A stretch of 64,000 nt of DNA. It comes from JALCRY01 sp050946575. Lineage in GTDB: Bacteria > Bacillota > Clostridia > Peptostreptococcales > Anaerovoracaceae. The translations under genes and the position numbers were made by a program. The notes beneath the pieces were generated by a model. The model was given only the letters and a program-made list of their open reading frames with translations, had not been told where the DNA came from and did not search any database. Shown here piece after piece: positions 41,633 through 50,426 of the stretch; the stretch's first letter is position 1, and each line of letters begins with the position of its first letter. The stretch lies in assembly GCA_050946575.1 (NCBI GenBank), contig JBMNVB010000004.1:98775-162774 (forward strand), given 5' to 3'.

Positions 41633-43063
41633 ATGGCAACGAGATCACCTAAAATCAGCGTAATAATCCCCGTATATAATAACGAGACATACATCGGCAG
41701 CACCCTTGATTCTCTTCTCGCGCAGTCTTTCCGCGACTTTGAGGCGATCATTGTGAATGACGGCAGCACTGACGGTTCCGCGGACATTATCAGATCGTAC
41801 GCGACGCGGGACCAGAGGATCAGGTTCATAGAGCGCGACCATATGGGCGTGTCGGCCGCGAGGAACGCCGGACTCGGACTCGCCGCGGGCGAGTTCTGTA
41901 CGTTCCTTGACAGCGACGATCTGCTGCCGCCGGACGCGTATGAGACGATGTACAGAGCCGCGGGCGGTAATGATCTTGTCGTTGGCATATATGAGCGGCT
42001 CGAGGGCCTCAGGGTGCATACAAACAAGCGGACCAGCGCACTTTCGCAAAAAACGGACATCAGGCCATGGGATCCGGATCTTATCCACAGTTTTGAGGTG
42101 TGGAACAAACTTTTCAGGATGGACATCATAAACGAATATGACATCATGTTCGAGGATTTCATGTATCTTTCGGACGTTATCTTCACGTACACATTCCTGC
42201 AGCACACGGATAAGATCGCCTGCACGGACAAAGTAGTCTACAGATACTGCAGGAGACTTCCTATTTACGTGCCCGTAGCGACTCCGGAGATAAACGCGCA
42301 TAAGATAGAGGACGCGGTCAGAGCCTCATCCAGACTGTTTGAGATAACCGCGCAGTGGCCGGAAGAATTCCGCGACGAGATGGAATACAGGATAATAAAT
42401 GCCGTATATATCAGGACATTCTACAGGCATATATGGGATCTCAACGAAGAGACATCCGAGCGGCTCACCGGGATCATCAATGCCAGTCTTCCGCGCATTG
42501 ATGATGAGCGCCGCGAAAGGGTGGCGTCGAAATGCGCAGACCTCGGCATTGACGGCGGATTCAGATCGCAGAGCGAGATACTTGAGGATCCGCTGTTCAC
42601 CGTATATATTACAGGTGACGTAAGCGCTGAAAATGTAAACGATCTTCTCGCTTCGCTGTTCGGGCAGAACTGTCCGAATTTCAGGTGCGTACTGGACAGC
42701 GCGCTCGCATTCGCGGTCGATGATAAATATCTCGACAAGGGAAATCTCACACTCGGCCTCACGAGAACGCTCCCGGACAGCCCGTATGTCCTTTACTGCG
42801 ACTGCAATATGATGCTGGATTCCGACACTCTCGCGGAATCATACAAATCACTGCAGAAGACCGGAGCCGATATGGCAGTCGTTATCGCGGTGGACATCGA
42901 CGGAGAGAAGATAGCGGGGTTCGACGGGGCCATGGGGAATAAGATCATACGGACCCAGGCGCTCAGGGACGAGAACTTCTCGTTCAAATGGGCGGACGCG
43001 AGAAAGCTCGAAAAGAACATGAAATGCGTTCACATAAACGATCAGGCTATTATACTGAGATAG
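41633..43063 (+). CDS. family 2 glycosyltransferase
   Basis: The 476-residue protein begins with a GT2/GT-A fold: ISVIIPVYNNETYIGSTLDSLL, VNDGSTDGSADII, GVSAARNAGLGLAAGEF, and the DxD-like FLDSDDLLPPDAYE that binds metal and nucleotide sugar. Residues beyond about 230 are helical, followed by a second domain (LFTVYITGDVSAENVNDLLASLF) that may be a degenerate second GT fold. It probably adds sugars to a surface polymer. There is no Shine-Dalgarno sequence and the promoter abuts the ATG. A small unknown gene follows in the same unit. Confidence 0.85.
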   Translation: MATRSPKISVIIPVYNNETYIGSTLDSLLAQSFRDFEAIIVNDGSTDGSADIIRSYATRDQRIRFIERDHMGVSAARNAGLGLAAGEFCTFLDSDDLLPPDAYETMYRAAGGNDLVVGIYERLEGLRVHTNKRTSALSQKTDIRPWDPDLIHSFEVWNKLFRMDIINEYDIMFEDFMYLSDVIFTYTFLQHTDKIACTDKVVYRYCRRLPIYVPVATPEINAHKIEDAVRASSRLFEITAQWPEEFRDEMEYRIINAVYIRTFYRHIWDLNEETSERLTGIINASLPRIDDERRERVASKCADLGIDGGFRSQSEILEDPLFTVYITGDVSAENVNDLLASLFGQNCPNFRCVLDSALAFAVDDKYLDKGNLTLGLTRTLPDSPYVLYCDCNMMLDSDTLAESYKSLQKTGADMAVVIAVDIDGEKIAGFDGAMGNKIIRTQALRDENFSFKWADARKLEKNMKCVHINDQAIILR

Positions 43064-43078
43064 GAAAGGAGATATATC

Positions 43079-43306
43079 ATGGCTAAGATAAACGTGGCGG
43101 GCCTCATGTCCGCGAAATCGAAATTCAATAAGGCGAAGGAGAGACATCCGGAGCTCGTAAAGTTCGCGGGACAGTGCAAAAGTTCCGCACTTGTTTCCGG
43201 CACGACGTTTTCGATCCTTGCCGTAACGCCGGACGGTCAGCAGTTTGAGGTGCAGACGGTCCTGACGGACGAAGACCTCGACCTCATCAGCAGCGTCATC
43301 GGATAG
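43079..43306 (+). CDS. small hypothetical protein downstream of the glycosyltransferase
   Basis: The 75-residue protein is basic at its N-terminus (AKINVAGLMSAKSKFNKAKERHPELVKF) and then predicted beta (ALVSGTTFSILAVTPDGQQFEVQTVLTDEDLDLISSVIG). No domain, signal or membrane helix is recognised. It has a strong AGGAAAGGAG ribosome site, unlike the gene before it, and codon use matching the chromosome, so it is very likely translated. A strong terminator closes the two-gene unit. Function is unknown. Confidence 0.7.
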   Translation: MAKINVAGLMSAKSKFNKAKERHPELVKFAGQCKSSALVSGTTFSILAVTPDGQQFEVQTVLTDEDLDLISSVIG

Positions 43307-43332
43307 ACCATTATTGATAGTGATTTGATACA

Positions 43333-43365
43333 GCGGATGCGGCAATGTCCGTATCCGCTTTTTTT
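43333..43365 (+). terminator. rho-independent terminator
   Basis: GCGGATGCGG (43333-43342) pairs with CCGTATCCGC (43349-43358), then T7. Confidence 0.88.
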
Positions 43366-43408
43366 ACTTATAATTTATTACAAATTTTATATTTCTTAAA
43401 ATTCAAGG

Positions 43409-43437
43409 TTGACACGGGTTTATAATTGGAATAAACT
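43409..43437 (+). promoter_or_regulatory. promoter of the lysine riboswitch transcript
   Basis: TTGACA (43409-43414), 17-nt spacer, TAAACT (43432-43437). The predicted start near 43444 leaves a short run-in to the aptamer. Confidence 0.75.
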
Positions 43438-43454
43438 ATCGACATATTATAACA

Positions 43455-43620
43455 ATTGAGATAGAGGCGCGCCTTGTGAAGAGTACCCGTTCCTCAACGG
43501 CCGGCAGGCCGGGGGCGGCGAAAGGCGCAGGTGCCGAGGCGTATCGTTCTGCCGGGCGGTGCAGCTGGGCGCATGGAATAAGATACATGCGACTGTCGCG
43601 TTGATGCGGAGGGCTATCCA
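43455..43620 (+). promoter_or_regulatory. lysine riboswitch (L-box) aptamer
   Basis: Conserved L-box blocks appear in order: GATAGAGGCGCG (43460-43471), AGAGTA, GGCGAAAGGCGC, GGTGCCGAGGCG, GACTGTCGCG and GGAGGGCTATC (43608-43618). P1 pairs GATAG (43460-43464) with CTATC (43614-43618). Lysine binding would hold the 3' P1 strand and let the downstream terminator fold. Confidence 0.88.
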
Positions 43621-43686
43621 AATTTTTGACCCTGCCGGCACGCCTGCTGCGTGCCATTGTTATGGCAGAGGGAAAAAACTTGTCTG

Positions 43687-43716
43687 ACAGCCGACGCGGA
43701 ACGGCTGTATTTTTTT
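43687..43716 (+). terminator. riboswitch expression-platform terminator
   Basis: ACAGCCG (43687-43693) pairs with CGGCTGT (43702-43708), then ATTTTTTT. The 5' arm can instead pair with the GGCT of the aptamer 3' P1 strand as antiterminator. A further stable hairpin GGCACGC/GCGTGCC (43637-43655) lies between. Confidence 0.85.
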
Positions 43717-43811
43717 ACGGGCGTGCCGCTCGGTACCCCGACGTTCAATATTTTCTCAATTGCTGCAAGTTACAGTTTCATCTTTTTATTTGAGAGAAGG
43801 AGAGAACTATT

Positions 43812-45473
43812 ATGACTCACAGCAATATGATACGGAAAATACTGGGCCTCGCACTGGTTGTGGGCGTGGTATGTATCGCATTTGCGGCTTGTGCCCCTTC
43901 GGAATCGGGCACGGATTACGGTTCGTCTATGGTACAGACGGGCTGGGCGCTTGTCCCGCCTGTAGTGGCCATAGCACTCGCGCTCATCACGAAAGAGGTG
44001 TTCAGTTCACTGTTCGCCGGGATACTGATAGGCGCTATTTTCTATTCTAACTTCAGCTTCCACGGGACACTGGACGTCATGGTAAAAGAGGGCTTCATCG
44101 GCGCTCTTTCGGACAGCTGGAACGTAGGTATCATGATCTTCCTCGTTGTCCTCGGTATCATGGTAGTCCTGATGAACAAGGCCGGCGGCTCATACGCTTA
44201 CGGCGAATGGGCGAGGAAGAGGATCAAGACCAGAAAGGGCGCGATCCTTTCCACATTCGGACTCGGATGTCTGATATTCATCGACGACTATTTCAACTGC
44301 CTGACAGTCGGAAGCGTCATGAGACCTGTAACGGACTCGCACAACGTGTCGAGAGCGAAGCTCGCATATATTATCGACGCGACAGCGGCTCCTATATGCA
44401 TGATCGCCCCGATCTCATCATGGGCGGCTGCGGTCTCAGGCTATGTAAAGGGATATAACGGGCTGAACCTGTTCATCCAGTCGATACCGTTCAACTTCTA
44501 TTCGCTGATGACGATCGTCATGATCCTCGTGCTCACGATAGGCAATTTCGATTTCGGCCCGATGAGAAGACATGAGGTAAACGCGATCGAGAACGGCGAT
44601 CTGTATACGACGCCGGAGCGTCCGTTCGCCGACTCGGAAGGCGAGATGAATCAGAATGAAGATGCGAAGGTAATGGACCTTATATTGCCGATCATCGTGC
44701 TGATCATCTGCTGCGTCATCGGCATGATCTACACAGGCGGATTTTTCGACGGCACGGGATTCGTAGACGCGTTCGCGGGAAGCGACGCTTCATACGGACT
44801 GTCCCTCGGATCGGGCATCGCACTTATCATCACGATGATTTACTACATGGCCCGCGGCATCATGAGTTTCAAGGAAGTCATGGACTGTGTGCCTGAAGGA
44901 TTCAAGTCCATGGTAACTCCGCTGCTCATCCTCACATTCGCATGGACGCTTTCGAATATCACGACCATGCTGAACGCAGGCGCTTTCGTGGCCGGACTGA
45001 TGGCCCATTCGGCGACAGCAGTAAATATCATACTTCCGGTCGCCATTTTCGCAGTAGCGTGCTTCATCGGATTCTCGACAGGCACGTCCTGGGGAACATT
45101 CGGCATCCTTATCCCGATCGTAGTAGCGATGTTCCCGAACGTAGGCGGCGGAACGGATCTGCCGACAATGCTCGTTATCTGCATTTCCGCATGCTGCGCG
45201 GGCGGCGTCTGCGGCGACCACTGCTCGCCGATATCGGATACGACTATCATGGCTTCCACAGGAGCTCAGTGCTTCCACATCAACCATGTAAACACGCAGC
45301 TCCCGTATGCTCTCACAGCGGTCGCATTCTCGGCTATAGGATACGTTATCGCCGGTGCGACGCAGAGCGCATGGATATCGCTCCCGGCAACTACGGCAAT
45401 CACGATCATCACTCTTCTTTTCATAAGGAAGAAGACAAAGGAGCCGGAAGTACAGGCAGAATCACACGCATAG
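43812..45473 (+). CDS. NhaC-family transporter under lysine control (predicted lysine transporter)
   Basis: The 553-residue protein has about 12 membrane helices and an N-terminal hydrophobic leader. Family features are CLIFIDDYFNCLTVGSVMRPVTD, APICMIAPISSWAAAVSG, GFSTGTSWGTFGILIPI and GGVCGDHCSPISDTTIMAST, typical of NhaC-type Na+/H+ antiporters. L-box control of NhaC-family genes is known and has been read as lysine uptake; with the riboswitch here I predict a sodium-coupled lysine importer. It is monocistronic, with start ATG 43812 behind AAGGAGAG. Confidence 0.9.
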   Translation: MTHSNMIRKILGLALVVGVVCIAFAACAPSESGTDYGSSMVQTGWALVPPVVAIALALITKEVFSSLFAGILIGAIFYSNFSFHGTLDVMVKEGFIGALSDSWNVGIMIFLVVLGIMVVLMNKAGGSYAYGEWARKRIKTRKGAILSTFGLGCLIFIDDYFNCLTVGSVMRPVTDSHNVSRAKLAYIIDATAAPICMIAPISSWAAAVSGYVKGYNGLNLFIQSIPFNFYSLMTIVMILVLTIGNFDFGPMRRHEVNAIENGDLYTTPERPFADSEGEMNQNEDAKVMDLILPIIVLIICCVIGMIYTGGFFDGTGFVDAFAGSDASYGLSLGSGIALIITMIYYMARGIMSFKEVMDCVPEGFKSMVTPLLILTFAWTLSNITTMLNAGAFVAGLMAHSATAVNIILPVAIFAVACFIGFSTGTSWGTFGILIPIVVAMFPNVGGGTDLPTMLVICISACCAGGVCGDHCSPISDTTIMASTGAQCFHINHVNTQLPYALTAVAFSAIGYVIAGATQSAWISLPATTAITIITLLFIRKKTKEPEVQAESHA

Positions 45474-45476
45474 AAA

Positions 45477-45494
45477 GCATCAATGCATTGATGC
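45477..45494. repeat. 18-bp perfect palindrome built from two ATCAATGC octamers
   Basis: GCATCAATGCATTGATGC reads the same on both strands. The octamers ATCAATGC (45479-45486) and GCATTGAT (45485-45492) overlap at its centre. It begins 4 nt after the transporter stop codon. Confidence 0.85.
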
Positions 45495-45518
45495 ATGAAA
45501 ATATGATTTGAATCAAAA

Positions 45519-45574
45519 GGATCCCCCTTTGCGGACTACTGATATCAGTATCTGCTGCAGGGGGTTCCTTTTTT
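45519..45574 (+). terminator. terminator of the lysine-regulated transporter
   Basis: GGATCCCCCT (45519-45528) pairs with AGGGGGTTCC (45559-45568) with one mismatch, then T6. The centre holds a GATATC-containing inner stem. Confidence 0.75.
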
Positions 45575-45613
45575 CACAAACACTACATAATGCGCTTTTG
45601 TACGGGCGGTCTG

Positions 45614-45642
45614 TTGTTTTGATACTGCATGTATGGTAGAAT
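45614..45642 (+). promoter_or_regulatory. promoter of the ftsEX unit
   Basis: TTGTTT (45614-45619), 17-nt spacer, TAGAAT (45637-45642) with extended TGG. Confidence 0.65.
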
Positions 45643-45686
45643 ATTCCGGAATAAATCTTGCTTATCCGTCTGTGCGGAGGGAATTA

Positions 45687-46790
45687 ATGATCGAGTTTGA
45701 ACACGTTACTAAGCGATATGATGACAACATAGGTGTCGAAGACGTAAGCATAAATATCGATAAAGGGGAGTTCGTATTTATTGTCGGGCCGAGCGGAGCC
45801 GGGAAATCTACGTTCATTAAGCTGATGTTGAAGGAGATCGACGCTGACGAGGGAAGTATTGTCGTGAACGGAAATGAGGTGACTACGCTTTCCAATCGTA
45901 TGATCCCGAAGCACAGGAGAGATATAGGGATCGTGTTCCAGGATTTCCGGCTCCTGCCGAACAAGACGGTGTTCGAAAATGTGGCGTTCGCGATGGAGAT
46001 AGTGCATACGAAGAAGCGCAGGATACTGAAGACAGTGCCAAAGGTACTCGATCTCGTCGGGATCGGAGAATACGCTGAACGGTTCCCGGACGATCTGTCC
46101 GCGGGCGAGCAGCAGAGGGTGGCTATCGCGAGGGCGATAGTGAACGACCCCACTGTACTCATAGCTGACGAGCCGACGGGGAATCTCGATCCGGATACCG
46201 CATGGGAGATCATGCACCTGCTCGAGCGTATAAATGATACCGGAACGACGATACTCATGGTCACTCACGCGAAGGATATCGTAGACCGCATGAACAAGCG
46301 CGTGATCGCCATAGACAACGGACATATCATCCAGGATGAATACGGGAAATACGATTACAAAGACAGCCAGATAAAAAACGCGAATTACTACGCGGCGGAA
46401 GAGACCGACGATTCCGGGGACAGACTCGGGATGATAGGCGTAAAGGGCCGGGAAATCTCTCCCGGGAGCCGTGCGGAAAGAAAAGAGGCAAAACGCCGTT
46501 CCAGGCAGGCTGAAAAAGATGCCAGGGAGCGGGCAAAGAGAGAGAAAGCCGCGAAAAAGGAGGCTGCCGCCCGCGCGAGAGAAACGGCCAGGATGGAAGC
46601 CGAGGAGAGAAAGAAGAAAGAGAAGAGAAGAAAGCGTCTCGAGAAGGGGGATCTGAACCTGAGACGGGACGAGGTAGAGGATGCGCTCGCGGCAGCCGCG
46701 GCGGAAGCAGAGCAGCGGACAAGAAAGGAAGCTGAGATCATTTACGGAAAAGAAGATGATGATAAGAGCGGGGACGGTGATAATAACTGA
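45687..46790 (+). CDS. ftsE: cell division ATP-binding protein FtsE with a long basic C-terminal extension
   Basis: From ATG 45687 (GGAGGG upstream) the protein has 367 residues; ordinary FtsE has about 230. Residues 1-225 are a standard ABC ATPase: Walker A GPSGAGKST, Q-loop VFQDFRLLPNKTVFENVAFAM, signature LSAGEQQRVAIARAI, Walker B VLIADEPTGNLD and a switch His in MVTHAKD. Residues from about 262 to 340 form a Lys/Arg/Glu/Ala-rich predicted helix, ending in an acidic tail (KEDDDKSGDGDNN). FtsE with FtsX gates peptidoglycan hydrolases at the septum. The extension may add a coiled coil or nucleic-acid/membrane contact. It overlaps ftsX by 1 nt. Confidence 0.93.
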   Translation: MIEFEHVTKRYDDNIGVEDVSINIDKGEFVFIVGPSGAGKSTFIKLMLKEIDADEGSIVVNGNEVTTLSNRMIPKHRRDIGIVFQDFRLLPNKTVFENVAFAMEIVHTKKRRILKTVPKVLDLVGIGEYAERFPDDLSAGEQQRVAIARAIVNDPTVLIADEPTGNLDPDTAWEIMHLLERINDTGTTILMVTHAKDIVDRMNKRVIAIDNGHIIQDEYGKYDYKDSQIKNANYYAAEETDDSGDRLGMIGVKGREISPGSRAERKEAKRRSRQAEKDARERAKREKAAKKEAAARARETARMEAEERKKKEKRRKRLEKGDLNLRRDEVEDALAAAAAEAEQRTRKEAEIIYGKEDDDKSGDGDNN

Positions 46791-47680
46791 TGTCCGGGCT
46801 CATTTATTCGATAAAACAGGCATTCAAGCAGATCTCGAGGAACAAGGCGATGTCGTTCGCGTCTGTATTCGCGATAACGGCCATGCTGCTCATACTCGGA
46901 TTGTTTTTCATAGTGGTCATAAATATAAATTCCGCCGCGAAGAGCATCGAAGGGCAGTATGACACCATCGAGGTGTTCCTGACGGATTCTGTAAGCGACG
47001 CGCAGACAGAGCAGATCAAAGAAGAGCTGTCATCGCTGGATAACGTGAGCGGCGTCGAATACAGGACGAAGGAGCAGGCCATGGAGATCCTGCGCGAGCG
47101 GTGGGGCGACAAGGCGTATCTTCTTGACGACCTCAAGAGCAATCCGCTGCCCGATTCGTTCGTGGTATCGCTGAAGGATCTCAGCAGGGCGGACGCGACC
47201 GTCAGGGCGGCTTCGTCCATTGACGGCGTCGAAGACGTTAATTACTATAAAAACACTGTCGAGAAACTGATGCGCGTCTCGAACGGGATACAGACCGGGT
47301 CTCTCATCGTTATCGCTTTTCTCATCCTGATCTCGATCGTAGTCGTATCGAACACGATAAAGCTCACGGTCTTCAACCGAGCCGATGAGATCAGCATAAT
47401 GAAGTACATAGGCGCCACGAACTGGTTCATACGCGGTCCGTTCCTCGTCGAAGGGATAATTATAGGATGCATCTCCGCGCTGGTGTCGTCGGGGATCATA
47501 GCGTTTATTTATTACAGGGTAACAGATGTAATAGGCGATAAGATACTGTCGATGATGTCGATACCGATGGTACCCGCGGGTTTCCTGACATATAATCTCG
47601 TCTGGATATTCCTCGCGCTCGGCATCAGCATCGGCGCGCTGGGCAGTATCATGTCGATGAGGAGGTATCTTGATACATGA
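46790..47680 (+). CDS. ftsX: cell division protein FtsX
   Basis: The 296-residue protein has a cytoplasmic start (SGLIYSIKQAFKQISRNKAMSF), a first membrane helix (about 20-45) and a large outside loop (about 46-165, containing VFLTDSVSDAQTEQIKEELS and EYRTKEQAMEILRERWG). Three more helices follow near 172-195, 225-250 and 265-285. It is the membrane partner of FtsE and passes the ATPase signal to outside cell-wall hydrolases, probably the M23 protein encoded next. Overlaps of 1 and 4 nt join the three genes. Confidence 0.95.
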   Translation: MSGLIYSIKQAFKQISRNKAMSFASVFAITAMLLILGLFFIVVININSAAKSIEGQYDTIEVFLTDSVSDAQTEQIKEELSSLDNVSGVEYRTKEQAMEILRERWGDKAYLLDDLKSNPLPDSFVVSLKDLSRADATVRAASSIDGVEDVNYYKNTVEKLMRVSNGIQTGSLIVIAFLILISIVVVSNTIKLTVFNRADEISIMKYIGATNWFIRGPFLVEGIIIGCISALVSSGIIAFIYYRVTDVIGDKILSMMSIPMVPAGFLTYNLVWIFLALGISIGALGSIMSMRRYLDT

Positions 47681-48765
47681 TGAACGGAAGGATTTTGAAA
47701 AGGATATTTGCGGTTCTCGTGGCCGTGGTTCTCGTTTTCAGCGTTTCGTTCACGGCCATGCCGTCGTATGAGGCGCATGCCGATCTGCGGGATCAGCTTA
47801 GTTCAGGTCAGAAGCAGGTCGCCACGCTGAAGAAGAAGCTCAAAACTTTGCAAAGCGAAGTCGATAAGGCAAATGAGCAGCTCGCGTCGCTTAACGAGAA
47901 GATAGCGGACACGAACACTAAAATCAGCAGCCTTAATGCTCAGATAAAAACGAAAAAAGAAGAAGTCGACACAAGCGAAGCGTCGCTCGAATCGAGGCTC
48001 CGCGCAATGTACAAAAGCGGCACTGTCGGCTTCATAGAGATACTGTTCTCATCCGAAGACGCGGAAGATCTTATCAGCAATGCGATGATGCTCCACAAGA
48101 TATACGAGAATGACCAGCAGGTCGTTTCGGATCTCGAGAAACAGTATGATTCGCTGAAGTCCGACCAGAAGGAACTTAAACAGCTGCAGGCGGATCTCAT
48201 AACTGAAAAGGAAAAAGCGGCAGCGAAGAAAGAGGAACTCGATTCAAAAAAAGAGAAACTTAATTCCTCCATAGCCATCTTGAATGCGACGAATGCGAAT
48301 CTAATACAGGAACTGCACGAATCCGAGAGCGATGCTAATCAGCTCGGCTCTGGCGGCGATACCGGCGGCACATACTCGGGAGGTACGTTCTTGTGGCCGT
48401 GCGCGTCGCATACGGTCAGCTGTGAATATGGACCTCGATTCTGCCCGATCCACCAAACAGACGAAATACATTCAGGCATTGATATAAGCGCGTCTTACGG
48501 GACTAATATTTATGCGGCCGCTTCAGGGACAGTGACGATTGCTTCATACCAGAAAAGTTTTGGGAACTGCGTTAGGATAAGCCACGGAAGCGGTCTTCAG
48601 ACGCTGTACGCCCATTGTTCAAGGCTGCTTGTTTCGCCGGGGCAGCATGTAAAAAGAGGACAGGTGATCGCTAAAGTCGGCAGTACCGGAGATTCAACGG
48701 GTCCGCATCTTCATTTTACTGTGTACAAAAACGGCGCACCCGTTAACCCGAGAAATTATTTATAA
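47677..48765 (+). CDS. secreted M23 peptidase with coiled coil, EnvC-like FtsEX partner
   Basis: The 362-residue protein has a signal peptide (about 1-31), a long coiled coil (about 33-225, for example VATLKKKLKTLQSEVDKANE), a Gly/Ser linker, and a LytM/M23 domain (about 240-360). Zinc ligands appear intact: HSGIDIS near 265 and HLHF near 345, with LYAHCSRL between, so it should be an active endopeptidase. That differs from E. coli EnvC, whose LytM domain is inactive and activates amidases. The coiled coil probably docks to the FtsX outside loop. It overlaps ftsX by 4 nt. Confidence 0.93.
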   Translation: MMNGRILKRIFAVLVAVVLVFSVSFTAMPSYEAHADLRDQLSSGQKQVATLKKKLKTLQSEVDKANEQLASLNEKIADTNTKISSLNAQIKTKKEEVDTSEASLESRLRAMYKSGTVGFIEILFSSEDAEDLISNAMMLHKIYENDQQVVSDLEKQYDSLKSDQKELKQLQADLITEKEKAAAKKEELDSKKEKLNSSIAILNATNANLIQELHESESDANQLGSGGDTGGTYSGGTFLWPCASHTVSCEYGPRFCPIHQTDEIHSGIDISASYGTNIYAAASGTVTIASYQKSFGNCVRISHGSGLQTLYAHCSRLLVSPGQHVKRGQVIAKVGSTGDSTGPHLHFTVYKNGAPVNPRNYL

Positions 48766-48782
48766 AAGAAAACAGACTTGCC

Positions 48783-50426
48783 ATGAATGAAATCGTAAAA
48801 GAACTGCTTAAAAAAAGAGGCATTGAGTCGGACGGGGAACTGGAAGAATTCCTGTCCGACAGGCCTCGCTCTACTTATGATCCATTCCTGCTCAAAGATA
48901 TGGACGCGGGAGTGGATCTGATTTTGAATGCGGTAAAACGCGGCAGGAAGATCTGCATTTACGGAGATTACGATACGGACGGCGTGACCGCGACGTGCGT
49001 AATGTACACGGCGCTTTCGAGAGCGGGCGCGGACGTCTCGTATTTCCTCCCCTCAAGATTCCGTGACGGATACGGCATGAACAATGACGCGATAGACAGG
49101 ATAAGAGCAGCAGGGGCAGAAGTCCTGATATCTGTCGACTGCGGCTGCACATCTCTCGCGGAAGTAAGACATGCGAAAGATATCGGACTCAGCGTCGTTG
49201 TGACGGATCATCATACGATCGCGGGAGACCTCCCGGACTGCCCGGTCATAAATCCGCACAGGAAAGACCAGGAATATCCGTTCGAACATCTCTCCGGGTG
49301 CGGCACGGCGTATAAATTCGTCCAGGCAATGCAGAGAAGAGGCGCGGTCGAAAGGAGCGTGCTCCGCGAGGTGCTCGATCTTGTCGCGATAGGTACTGTG
49401 GCGGATATCGTTCCTCTGAGAGATGAAAACAGGACGATAGTAAAATACGGACTGAAGGAGATATACAGAGGGAGAAGACCGGGACTCGCGGCTCTCACAG
49501 ACGTCGCGGGAATAAAATGGGGCGCGAACGATTCTCAGAATATCGGGTTCGGCATTTCACCGCGCATAAACGCATGCGGGCGGCTCAGGGATGCCGATAT
49601 CGCCGCAAAGCTCCTCCTCTCCGGTTCTGAGGAAGACGCCAGGAGCAGAGCCGAAGAAGTAAACAGGATAAACAGCGAACGTAAAGCGCTGCAGAGCGAT
49701 ACCGAGGAGGAATGCCTTGAACTTGAAAAGGAGCAGTGCGAAGGAAGTCTGTTCCCGATCATCTACGCGGAGGACGCTCATGAAGGAATAACAGGCATCG
49801 TGGCCGGGAGGATAACAGAGGATCTCGGCCGGCCCGTGTCGATAGTCACGCCCTCGGGCGGAGGAAAACTCAAGGGCACGGCCAGGAGCATCGATACGGT
49901 GGATTTATTCAAAGTCCTTGATACTCAAAGGGATCTGTTTGACAAGTTCGGCGGGCACAGCGGCGCCTGCGGATATACCATAGACGAGGGGAAACTGAAC
50001 GCGCTGCGAAGCGGAGTGAACGAAGAGATGGAGAGACTGCTCTCGGAGGACAGCGCATTGCTGGATATCCGAAGGGACAGATACGACATGGAGATATCGC
50101 CGGACGAGGTAACGGTCGATCTCGCGAAGTCTCTTTCTGCGCTCGAACCGTTCGGCGAGGGGAATGAGCCGCCCGTATTCAGGATCGCCGGGATCACTCC
50201 GAAATGGGCGAAAAGCATGGGCGCGGACGGGAAGCATCTCAGCTTCAGCGCCGGGTACGGATGCGGCCGGCCGTTCAGGTGCGTCGACTTCAATGCGGCG
50301 GAAGAAGAGTTCGATATCGCGTTTTCGGAGAGAAAATGCGTGCTTTATGGTAATATAAAGATAAATGAGTTCAACGGGCGCGTGAGCCCGGAGATGGAAA
50401 TCACATTCATGGAACCGGAGAGATAG
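48783..50426 (+). CDS. recJ: single-stranded-DNA-specific exonuclease RecJ
   Basis: The 547-residue protein has DHH-family motifs: YGDYDTDGVTATCVMYTAL (about 59-77), SVDCGCTS, VVTDHHTI (DHH about 142-144) and NPHRKDQEYPFEHLSGCGTAYK. The DHHA1 motif (DKFGGHSGACGYTI, about 378-391) and a C-terminal OB-like part follow. It degrades single-stranded DNA 5' to 3' in recombination and mismatch repair. Only A-rich sequence precedes ATG 48783, with no good Shine-Dalgarno. It sits between the M23 peptidase and S41 protease, which are direct neighbours in many relatives. Confidence 0.95.
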   Translation: MNEIVKELLKKRGIESDGELEEFLSDRPRSTYDPFLLKDMDAGVDLILNAVKRGRKICIYGDYDTDGVTATCVMYTALSRAGADVSYFLPSRFRDGYGMNNDAIDRIRAAGAEVLISVDCGCTSLAEVRHAKDIGLSVVVTDHHTIAGDLPDCPVINPHRKDQEYPFEHLSGCGTAYKFVQAMQRRGAVERSVLREVLDLVAIGTVADIVPLRDENRTIVKYGLKEIYRGRRPGLAALTDVAGIKWGANDSQNIGFGISPRINACGRLRDADIAAKLLLSGSEEDARSRAEEVNRINSERKALQSDTEEECLELEKEQCEGSLFPIIYAEDAHEGITGIVAGRITEDLGRPVSIVTPSGGGKLKGTARSIDTVDLFKVLDTQRDLFDKFGGHSGACGYTIDEGKLNALRSGVNEEMERLLSEDSALLDIRRDRYDMEISPDEVTVDLAKSLSALEPFGEGNEPPVFRIAGITPKWAKSMGADGKHLSFSAGYGCGRPFRCVDFNAAEEEFDIAFSERKCVLYGNIKINEFNGRVSPEMEITFMEPER

